The translations under genes and the position numbers were made by a program. Shown in pieces: positions 35,146 to 41,315 of a DNA stretch of 41,315 nucleotides. A model generated the notes under the pieces. That model was not told the DNA's origin. It did not search any database and saw only the letters and a list, made by a program, of their open reading frames with translations. Source of the stretch: Betaproteobacteria bacterium. GTDB lineage: Bacteria > Pseudomonadota > Gammaproteobacteria > Burkholderiales > Burkholderiaceae_D. Position 1 is the first letter of the stretch. Each line of letters begins with the position of its first letter. The stretch is taken from assembly GCA_025356395.1 (NCBI GenBank), contig JANXTA010000015.1, positions 1 to 41,315 on the forward strand, read 5' to 3'.

Positions 35146-35610
35146 GTGCGCGCGGTCTTCGTTGATCGTCCGGTCTTGAGCGAGACCGTCCTCGGCTTCG
35201 ATGTCGGGGCACGCCGCATCGGCGTCGCGGTCGGCAATACCCTCCTGCGCCAGGCGCGTCCCGTCGCGATCGTCAACGCCGGCGATCACGACGAGGGCCT
35301 GGGCGCGATCGACAAGCTGGTTCGCGAATGGCAGCCGGAGCGGCTCGTGGTCGGTATCCCGCTGTCGCTCGATACGGCGACCAAGCCGTGCTCGGCGTTC
35401 GCGCGCTGCGAGCGCTTCGCAGCGCGACTCGGGCAGCACTTCAAGCTGCCCGTCGAGTGGGTCGACGAACGCTACAGCTCGATCGATGCCGACACCCTGC
35501 ATCGCGATCGTCGCCAGGCCGGCCTCTCGCGCCGCGCGAAGGCACTCGACGACGTCGCGGCCGAGGTCATCCTGCAACGCTGGTTCGACGCACTGCCTGC
35601 CACCGCATGA
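35146..35610 (+). CDS. ruvX: Holliday junction resolvase-like protein RuvX (YqgF)
   Basis: This RNase H-fold nuclease is linked to 16S rRNA 5'-end processing and to junction resolution. Motifs are [15 protein letters not shown] (first acidic residue), [10 protein letters not shown], and [10 protein letters not shown] near the C-terminal active site. A GTG at 35146, directly after the algH stop, gives 154 residues. A TTG at 35176 (read [11 protein letters not shown]) gives 144 residues and matches the start of E. coli YqgF better, so the true start is uncertain. The stop codon overlaps the pyrR start as ATGA. The algH-ruvX pair heads the pyrimidine genes. Confidence 0.92.
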   Translation: MRAVFVDRPVLSETVLGFDVGARRIGVAVGNTLLRQARPVAIVNAGDHDEGLGAIDKLVREWQPERLVVGIPLSLDTATKPCSAFARCERFAARLGQHFKLPVEWVDERYSSIDADTLHRDRRQAGLSRRAKALDDVAAEVILQRWFDALPATA

Positions 35611-36173
35611 ACATTCAAGAGCCGCCGGCCTACGTCTCGACCACGACGCCCCCCGACGCCGAGGCGCTGTACGCCACGCTGAAGGACAGCCTCGCCGCCT
35701 TCGTCGCCTCGCGCGCCGACCGCCAGCCGCGCATCGTCGGCATCCACAGCGGCGGCACGTGGGTCGCCGAGCGGCTGCACCGCGACCTCGGGCTGCCGGG
35801 CCAGCCAGGTGCGCTCGACATCTCGTTCTATCGCGACGACTTCAATCGCATCGGGCTGCACGGCCAGGTCAAGCCGACCGAGATCGACTTCGAGGTCGAC
35901 GGCGCCGACGTGCTGCTGATCGACGACGTGCTGTACAGCGGACGTACTTTGCGTGGCGCGCTCAACGTGCTGTTCGACTTCGGTCGGCCCGCTCGCGTCG
36001 ATCTGGCGGTGCTGGTCGACCGCCAGACCCCCAACGCCGACGCGCGCGAGCTGCCCATCGCCGCGCGCTGGTCCGGCGCCCGCCTGAGCCTGCCACGCGC
36101 CTCGGAGTTCGTGTTGTCGCAGGACGATGGGCGCTTCAGCTTCGCGATCGCCAATACGCCGCGCACGAGTTGA
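35607..36173 (+). CDS. pyrR: PyrR-type phosphoribosyltransferase
   Basis: This 188-residue protein is a type I phosphoribosyltransferase of the PyrR family, known as a uracil phosphoribosyltransferase and, in Gram-positives, as an mRNA-binding attenuation protein. The PRPP loop is [18 protein letters not shown] (about 102-119). [15 protein letters not shown] and the [10 protein letters not shown] segment are typical of PyrR. The start overlaps the ruvX stop as ATGA. In Gram-negative bacteria its regulatory role is less clear, and I see no attenuator hairpins upstream of pyrB, only five bases away. It may act mainly in uracil salvage. Confidence 0.92.
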   Translation: MNIQEPPAYVSTTTPPDAEALYATLKDSLAAFVASRADRQPRIVGIHSGGTWVAERLHRDLGLPGQPGALDISFYRDDFNRIGLHGQVKPTEIDFEVDGADVLLIDDVLYSGRTLRGALNVLFDFGRPARVDLAVLVDRQTPNADARELPIAARWSGARLSLPRASEFVLSQDDGRFSFAIANTPRTS

Positions 36174-36178
36174 CGACG

Positions 36179-37156
36179 ATGCTGAACCCCCAACTCAATC
36201 GCGACGGCAGCCTGCAGCACCTGCTGTCGATCGAGGGCCTGCCGCGCACGTTGGTGACGCATATCCTCGACACGGCGGCCGGCTTCGCCGGGCTCGTCGA
36301 TCCACGTCGCGAGGTGAAGAAGCTGCCGCTGCTGCGCGGTCGCAGCGTGTTCAATCTCTTCTTCGAGAACTCGACGCGCACGCGCACCACCTTCGAGATC
36401 GCCGCGGCCCGACTGTCGGCCGACGTGATCAACCTCAACGTCTCGGTGTCGTCGACCAGCAAGGGCGAGTCGCTGCTCGACACCATCGACAACCTGTCGG
36501 CGATGCACGCCGACATCTTCGTCGTGCGGCACTCGCAGAGCGGTGCGCCATACCTGATCGCCAAGCATCTCGACAAGGTCCGCAGCAGCGCCGAGCACCC
36601 GCACATTCACGTCATCAACGCCGGCGACGGACGCCACGCGCATCCGACGCAGGGGCTGCTCGACGCCTACACGATTCGTCACTTCAAGAAGGACTTCACG
36701 AAGTTGAGGGTCGCGATCGTCGGCGACGTGCTGCACTCGCGGGTCGCGCGCAGCGACATCCATGCGCTGACGACGCTCGGCGTGCCCGAGGTGCGCGTGA
36801 TCGGTCCGCGCACGCTGCTGCCGAGCGGCATCGAACAGATGGGCGTGTCGGTATTCACGGACATGGCCAAGGGCCTCGACGGCGTCGACGTGATCATGAT
36901 GTTGCGGCTGCAGAACGAGCGCATGAACGGGGCGCTGCTGCCGTCGGCGCACGAGTACTTCAAGAGCTACGGCCTCACCGCCGAGAAGCTCGCGCTGGCT
37001 GCGCCCGACGCGATCGTGATGCATCCGGGCCCGATGAATCGGGGCGTAGAGATCGAGTCGTCGGTGGCCGACGGCGCGCAGAGCGTGATCCTGCCGCAGG
37101 TGACGTTCGGCATCGCGGTGCGGATGGCGGTGATGAGCATCCTGGCGGCCGCATGA
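36179..37156 (+). CDS. pyrB: Aspartate carbamoyltransferase catalytic subunit
   Basis: This 325-residue enzyme condenses carbamoyl phosphate and aspartate in pyrimidine synthesis. The carbamoyl-phosphate loop [13 protein letters not shown] holds Ser65-Thr-Arg67-Thr-Arg69. [10 protein letters not shown] and [12 protein letters not shown] are also diagnostic, and [10 protein letters not shown] corresponds to the aspartate loop. The ATG at 36179 follows pyrR by five bases; a TTG at 36170 overlapping the pyrR stop is a less likely start. The pyrB stop overlaps the start of the inactive pyrC' gene. This pairing is typical of ATCases that assemble as dodecamers of PyrB and PyrC'. Confidence 0.97.
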   Translation: MLNPQLNRDGSLQHLLSIEGLPRTLVTHILDTAAGFAGLVDPRREVKKLPLLRGRSVFNLFFENSTRTRTTFEIAAARLSADVINLNVSVSSTSKGESLLDTIDNLSAMHADIFVVRHSQSGAPYLIAKHLDKVRSSAEHPHIHVINAGDGRHAHPTQGLLDAYTIRHFKKDFTKLRVAIVGDVLHSRVARSDIHALTTLGVPEVRVIGPRTLLPSGIEQMGVSVFTDMAKGLDGVDVIMMLRLQNERMNGALLPSAHEYFKSYGLTAEKLALAAPDAIVMHPGPMNRGVEIESSVADGAQSVILPQVTFGIAVRMAVMSILAAA

Positions 37157-38496
37157 CTGACAACCACGGTATGAAGCTCGCGATCCGCAATGGACGGGTG
37201 GTCGATCCCGCGACCGGCGTCGACGCGCCGCGCGATCTGCTGATCGCCGCGGGTCGCATCGTCGGCATCGTCGCGCCGGGCGAGGGCGGCGACTTCAAGG
37301 TGGCCCGTACCTTCGACGCGGCGGGACTGGTCGTGTGTCCCGGCCTGATCGATCTCTCCGCTCGATTGCGCGAGCCGGGCTCCGAATATCGTGCGACGCT
37401 CGAGTCCGAGATCGAGGCGGCGCTGGCCGGCGGCGTGACCTCGCTGGTCTGCCCGCCCGACACCGATCCGCCGCTCGACGAGCCGGGCCTGGTCGAGATG
37501 CTCAAGCATCGCGCCCGCACGCTGAATCGCACGCAGGTGCATCCGCTCGGTGCGCTGACGATGGGACTCGCCGGCTCGGCACTGACCGAGATGTCCGAGC
37601 TCTACGACGCCGGCTGCGTCGGCTTCTCGCAGGCCAACGTCCCGATCGCCGACACGCAGGTGCTGCTGCGCGCGCTGCAGTACGCGCAGACCTTCGGCTT
37701 CACGGTCTGGTGGCGCCCGCAGGACGCCTACCTCGGCCGTGGCGGCGTCGCCGCTAGTGGACCGGTCTCCGCGCGACTCGGATTGCCGTCGGTGCCCGTT
37801 ACCAACGAGACCGTCGCGCTGCTCACGCTGTTCGAATTGCTGCGCAGCTTCGGCGTCGAACAGGGGGTCAGTGCTGCGCCGCGGGTGCATCTGTGTCGGC
37901 TGTCCTCGGCGGGCGGTGTCGCGCTGGTCCGCGCCGCGCGTGCCGAAGGCCTGCCGGTCAGTTGCGACGTGGGCGTCCATCACGTCCACCTGACCGACAT
38001 CGACATCGGCTTCTTCGATGCGCAATGCCGCATCGATCCGCCGCTGCGCAGCCAGCGCGACAAGGCCGCGATCCGCAGCGCGCTCGCGGACGGCACCATC
38101 GACGCCGTCTGCTCCGATCACACGCCGGTCGACGACGACGGCAAGCTGTTGCCGTTCGGCGAGGCCGAGTCGGGCGCGAGCGGCCTCGAACTGCTGCTGC
38201 CGCTGGTGCTCAAGTGGGCCGACGAGGACGGTGTGCCGATGGCCGATGCGCTGGCCCGCGTCACGCACCGCGCGGCCGCCATCATCGGCGGTGCGGTCGC
38301 ATCCATCCCCACCGGCCGCATCGAGGTCGGCGGCATCGCGGACCTCTGCCTGTTCGATCCCGACGAGCGCTGGACTGTCTCGCCCGCGACCCTAAAGAGC
38401 CAGGGCCGCAATACGCCCTTCATCGGCTACGAGATGAAGGGCCGGGTGCGGGCGACGGTGGTCGGCGGGGCGATCGTCCACGAGGTCAGGACCTGA
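37153..38496 (+). CDS. pyrC': Dihydroorotase-like protein PyrC' (catalytically inactive ATCase partner)
   Basis: This 447-residue amidohydrolase-fold protein follows pyrB with an ATGA overlap. In active dihydroorotases the metal site begins GxIDxHxHxRxPG. Here the stretch reads [13 protein letters not shown], so both zinc-binding histidines are replaced by Ser69 and Arg71. [10 protein letters not shown] stands where SDHAPH is usual. The protein should therefore not hydrolyse dihydroorotate. In Pseudomonas and relatives such PyrC' proteins are needed to stabilise and activate PyrB, and a separate active PyrC is encoded elsewhere. Automatic annotation will probably call this gene a functional dihydroorotase. 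Confidence 0.93.
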   Translation: MTDNHGMKLAIRNGRVVDPATGVDAPRDLLIAAGRIVGIVAPGEGGDFKVARTFDAAGLVVCPGLIDLSARLREPGSEYRATLESEIEAALAGGVTSLVCPPDTDPPLDEPGLVEMLKHRARTLNRTQVHPLGALTMGLAGSALTEMSELYDAGCVGFSQANVPIADTQVLLRALQYAQTFGFTVWWRPQDAYLGRGGVAASGPVSARLGLPSVPVTNETVALLTLFELLRSFGVEQGVSAAPRVHLCRLSSAGGVALVRAARAEGLPVSCDVGVHHVHLTDIDIGFFDAQCRIDPPLRSQRDKAAIRSALADGTIDAVCSDHTPVDDDGKLLPFGEAESGASGLELLLPLVLKWADEDGVPMADALARVTHRAAAIIGGAVASIPTGRIEVGGIADLCLFDPDERWTVSPATLKSQGRNTPFIGYEMKGRVRATVVGGAIVHEVRT

Positions 38497-38515
38497 AGCC
38501 GCAACCAGCACGCGC

Positions 38516-39421
38516 ATGACGTCGTGGCCGCGATTCGTGTTCACGCTGTTGCGCGTGGTGTTGCACATCCTGCTGGCGCTCGCGATCGTCGCGCTGCTGT
38601 TCCCCTTCTGGTCGATGGCGAATCGTCAGCAGCTGATCCGCTGGTGGTCGGGCCACGTCCTCGCCATCTTTCGCGTCGAAGTCCGGACCATCGGACCCGC
38701 ACGCGGCGTCGACCTCATCGAGCGCGCGTTGCGGCCCGGCGGCATCGGCGCCATGTTCGTGATGAATCACATCTCGTGGCTCGACATCTACATCGTCCAT
38801 GCCTTGCGACCCGCGCGCTTCGTCGCCAAGGCCGAGATCTCGCGCTGGCCGTTGCTGGGTTACCTGACCGATCGCACCGGTGCCATTTTCATCGAGCGCG
38901 GCAAGCGGCACGCCGTGCGCGAGGTCAATCACCGCGCGGCCGCGATGATGCGCGACGGCGATCTAATGGGCATGTTCCCCGAGGGCACGACCAGCGACGG
39001 CTTCCGCCTGCTGCCCTTCCACGCCAACCTGATCCAGCCGGCGATCGATGCGGGCGCACCGATCATCGTGGCGGGACTGCGCTATCGCGAGATCGACGGC
39101 AGCTCGACCACGGCCACGTCGTACGTCGGCGACACGACGCTGCTGCAGTCGATCCTGCGCATCGCGCGCCATGGTCCGCTGGTCGCGGAGCTCCATCTCA
39201 TCGACGCGATCGACGGCAGCGGCACGACTCGCCACGCGGTAGCGCGCGCGGCTCGCGTGCTGATCGCCGATGCGCTCGGCTTCGACGACGAGGCGCACGA
39301 GACCGCCGAGAGCCTGTCGACCGTGATCGTCGTGCCCGACGACCCCGCGGTCAGCCGGGGCGCGATGCTTGCGGGCAGGCGATCTGGAACAGCGCTCGAT
39401 CCTCGAGACGAATTGCTGTGA
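38516..39421 (+). CDS. 1-acyl-sn-glycerol-3-phosphate acyltransferase family protein
   Basis: This 301-residue PlsC-family membrane enzyme probably acylates lysophosphatidic acid in phospholipid synthesis. A hydrophobic N-terminal anchor spans about residues 8-32. The HX4D catalytic motif is NHISWLD (His85, Asp90), and the glycerol-phosphate motif is FPEGTTSDG (154-162). KAEISRWPLLGYLTDRTGAIFIERG fits blocks II-III. The gene starts 19 bases after pyrC' on the same strand. Its last about 40 residues are poorly conserved in appearance. The final 71 bases overlap the 3' end of apaH on the opposite strand. The acyl-acceptor specificity cannot be read from sequence. Confidence 0.92.
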   Translation: MTSWPRFVFTLLRVVLHILLALAIVALLFPFWSMANRQQLIRWWSGHVLAIFRVEVRTIGPARGVDLIERALRPGGIGAMFVMNHISWLDIYIVHALRPARFVAKAEISRWPLLGYLTDRTGAIFIERGKRHAVREVNHRAAAMMRDGDLMGMFPEGTTSDGFRLLPFHANLIQPAIDAGAPIIVAGLRYREIDGSSTTATSYVGDTTLLQSILRIARHGPLVAELHLIDAIDGSGTTRHAVARAARVLIADALGFDDEAHETAESLSTVIVVPDDPAVSRGAMLAGRRSGTALDPRDELL

Positions 39422-40202
39422 GGGAGCCGCCCCACACGCAGCCGCTGTCGAGCGCGATCACGTCGTCGCGCACCATCACGCCCAATGTCGACCAGTGTCC
39501 GAAGACGACTAACGAGCCGCGTGTGCGACGGGTCTCGTTGTCGAACCACGCGCGATAGCCGGCGGGTGGTGGCGGGAAGTGGGCGCCGATTGCCGCGGGC
39601 GCGTCCTTCGCCTTGAAGTCGATGCGGTCGTCGTCCGAGCAGTAGCGCACGCGCGTCAGCGCGTTGACGATCATCCGCAGGCGGTCGAGACCGGTCAGCG
39701 TGTCGCTCCAGCGATCGGGCTGGTTGCCGAACAGCGAGGCCAGCGTGTCGCGCCAATCGTCGGCGCGCAACGCGACCTCCAGTTCCGCGGCGTGACGCAT
39801 CGTGTCGTCGGTGGTCCAGCCCGGCAGCACGCCGGCGTGGACCATGAGCACGTCGATGCCGGCCACGCACTCGCGATGGGCCATCGGGCGCCGACGCAGC
39901 CAGGCCAGCAGCGCGTCCGCGTCGGGCGCCGCGAGCACGGCATCGAGCGTGTCGCCGCGACCGGACTCGCGCACGCCGGCCGAAACCGCGAGCAGATGCA
40001 GGTCGTGATTGCCGAGCACGACCGTCGCCGACTGTCCCAGCGCGATGATCTGGCGCAGGACACCGAGCGAGTCGGGGCCGCGATTGACGAGGTCGCCGAC
40101 GACCCAGACGCGATCGCCCCGCGGATCGAATGCGACGCGCTCGAGCAGCGCGTCGAAGGAGGCGGCGCAACCCTGGGGATCGCCGATGACGTAGGTGGAC
40201 AT
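39351..40202 (-). CDS. apaH: Diadenosine tetraphosphatase (symmetrical Ap4A hydrolase)
   Basis: This 283-residue metallophosphatase splits Ap4A and related dinucleotides, including Np4 caps on RNA. The phosphoesterase motifs are VIGDPQGC near residue 7, WVVGDLVNRGPDSLGVLR and VVLGNHDLHLLA. FGHWSTLGV and IALDSGCVWGGSLTAIRLED follow near the C-terminus. I chose the ATG at 40202 (MSTYVIGDPQG) because the family begins there; an earlier ATG at 40250 would add 16 non-conserved residues. The gene converges on the acyltransferase gene with a 71-base coding overlap. It is divergent from the glycosyltransferase gene, with 127 bases between. Confidence 0.96.
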   Translation of the reverse strand: MSTYVIGDPQGCAASFDALLERVAFDPRGDRVWVVGDLVNRGPDSLGVLRQIIALGQSATVVLGNHDLHLLAVSAGVRESGRGDTLDAVLAAPDADALLAWLRRRPMAHRECVAGIDVLMVHAGVLPGWTTDDTMRHAAELEVALRADDWRDTLASLFGNQPDRWSDTLTGLDRLRMIVNALTRVRYCSDDDRIDFKAKDAPAAIGAHFPPPPAGYRAWFDNETRRTRGSLVVFGHWSTLGVMVRDDVIALDSGCVWGGSLTAIRLEDRALFQIACPQASRPG

Positions 40203-40329
40203 ATCGGGTGACGGCTGCGTCGAGGAATGGGGAGGAGGGCCATGGGACAATGTCTGCGCACAGCGCCTCTGCGCCGCCGACTATAGCGCTCCCTCCTTCG
40301 TCCCCACACGTGGTCCGGTGCCTCGCACG

Positions 40330-41315
40330 ATGAACAAGCTCGCGGTCCGGCTGCTCACGACATGGCGCGCACTCGCGTCGCTGGCGCGTCCCCGACGACC
40401 GGCGTCCGCCCCGGTCCACCGCATCCTCGTCGCGCACTACCTGCTGCTCGGCGACACGATCCTGCTGGCCCCCTTGCTCAAGGTACTGGCACTGCGTTAT
40501 CCCGATGCCGAACGGGTCGTGCTCGCGCGTCCCGCGGTGGCCGCCTTGTTCGAGGGCAGGCCCTACGGAGTGACCGTGTTGCCCTTCGATCGACGCGATG
40601 CGGCAAGCCGTCGCCGCGTCATCGACAGCGGCCCCTACGACCTCGCGATCGTGCCCGACGACAACCGCTACGCGTGGCTCGCGCGCGCGGCCGGTGCGCG
40701 GCGGGTGATCGGATTCGCGAGCGACCGTCCGGTGTGGAAGAACTGGATGCTGGATCGGGCGGTGACTTATCCCGACGAGCCTGGCGCTTGGGCGGACATC
40801 GTCGCGCAGCATTTGCACGATGGCGGCGCCGCGGTGCCGCCACCTCCTTTCGTGGCAGATGAATGGCCTGCCCCGGCGTTCGAGGTTTTCGATAAACCAC
40901 GGGGTGTTTATGCCGTGCTGCATGTCGGGGCCAGCACGCCACTCAAGCAATGGCCGGCCGCGCGGTGGCGCGCGCTGGCGGATCGTCTCGCGAACGATGG
41001 CCTGACCGTGGTCTGGAGCGGCGGTGCTGCGGAGCGGGCTTCGCTCGAAGAAGTGGGCCCGCGGGACCACGAGGTCGATCTCGTCGGACGTCTCGATCTG
41101 CCGCAGCTCTGGCACTTGCTGGCCGGAGCACGGCTGCTGGTCTGTCCGGACACCGGGATCGCCCATCTCGCGCGGATCGCGGGCGTTGTCACCATCGCGT
41201 TGTTCGGCCCCGGGTCGCGCGTGATCCATGGGGCCGGCCTGTTCTGGAAGGACGCGCCCTTCGAGGTCGTCACGGTCGACGACTTCCCCTGTCGCGATCA
41301 GCGCACGCTGTATCG
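40330..41315 (+). CDS. Glycosyltransferase family 9 (heptosyltransferase-like), partial at the right edge
   Basis: The frame opens at the ATG at 40330 and runs off the window after 328 residues. It shows the GT9 pattern: an N-terminal HRILVAHYLLLGDTILLAPLLKVLALRYPDA, then VLHVGASTPLKQWPAARWRALADRL, and the donor-binding region VCPDTGIAHLARIAGVVTIALFGPGS. GT9 enzymes such as WaaC, WaaF and WaaQ add heptose to the lipopolysaccharide core from the cytoplasmic face. The typical length is about 330-360 residues, so little is missing. The acceptor cannot be deduced. A basic stretch of about 25 residues precedes the first strand and could be an N-terminal extension. Confidence 0.88.
   Translation, partial: MNKLAVRLLTTWRALASLARPRRPASAPVHRILVAHYLLLGDTILLAPLLKVLALRYPDAERVVLARPAVAALFEGRPYGVTVLPFDRRDAASRRRVIDSGPYDLAIVPDDNRYAWLARAAGARRVIGFASDRPVWKNWMLDRAVTYPDEPGAWADIVAQHLHDGGAAVPPPPFVADEWPAPAFEVFDKPRGVYAVLHVGASTPLKQWPAARWRALADRLANDGLTVVWSGGAAERASLEEVGPRDHEVDLVGRLDLPQLWHLLAGARLLVCPDTGIAHLARIAGVVTIALFGPGSRVIHGAGLFWKDAPFEVVTVDDFPCRDQRTLY

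Overview
The window is high-GC chromosomal DNA with tightly packed, mostly overlapping operons. It most likely comes from a motile, piliated betaproteobacterium (Burkholderiales, Nitrosomonadales or Rhodocyclales type). The gene content supports this: a sigma-28 type flagellin locus, a CIRCE-controlled groESL operon, a rubredoxin gene beside hemL-thiE-thiD, a PilGHIJ-ChpA twitching chemosensory cluster, and an algH-ruvX-pyrR-pyrB-pyrC' block. I could not resolve the genus. I see no insertion sequence, prophage, CRISPR array, tRNA or rRNA, so this looks like core genome.

Layout. (1) 1-6825, minus strand: a late flagellar block read in the order fliC, flaG, fliD, fliS, fliT, a fliK-like gene, a small FlhB-like gene and ycgR, which runs off the left edge. 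A sigma-28-like promoter precedes fliC and a perfect hairpin follows it. A GGDEF diguanylate cyclase (6989-8641) sits just upstream. The block is therefore flanked by a c-di-GMP synthase and a c-di-GMP-responsive motor brake. (2) 8971-11229, minus: groES-groEL with a near-consensus promoter, a CIRCE operator and a strong terminator. (3) 11326-15154, plus: dacB (PBP4-type carboxypeptidase), then a yqjD/yqjE/yqjK-like trio of small envelope proteins, then an outer-membrane beta-barrel protein. (4) 15098-21339, minus: thiD-thiE-hemL (thiamine and tetrapyrrole synthesis), then otsA-otsB (trehalose synthesis). OtsA carries an unusual membrane-anchored N-terminal extension. (5) 21589-32545, plus: rubredoxin, then pilG-pilH-pilI-pilJ-chpA, with a 2191-residue multi-Hpt hybrid kinase. 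No pilK (CheR) or chpB (CheB) gene lies in the cluster. (6) 32555-34422, minus: a small secreted protein of unknown function and a class I photolyase. (7) 34489-39421, plus: algH, ruvX, pyrR, pyrB, a catalytically dead pyrC' and a plsC-type acyltransferase. (8) 39351-40202, minus: apaH. (9) 40330 to the right edge, plus: the start of a family 9 glycosyltransferase.

The dominant theme is surface behaviour: flagellum, c-di-GMP and type IV pilus chemosensing. It is surrounded by housekeeping operons. Nothing here is clearly a wholly new system. The least explained items are the sensor-like extension on OtsA, the 90-residue secreted protein between chpA and the photolyase, two convergent gene pairs whose coding sequences overlap at their 3' ends, a long stem-loop inside the yqj-like operon, and a promoter that would make algH mRNA leaderless.
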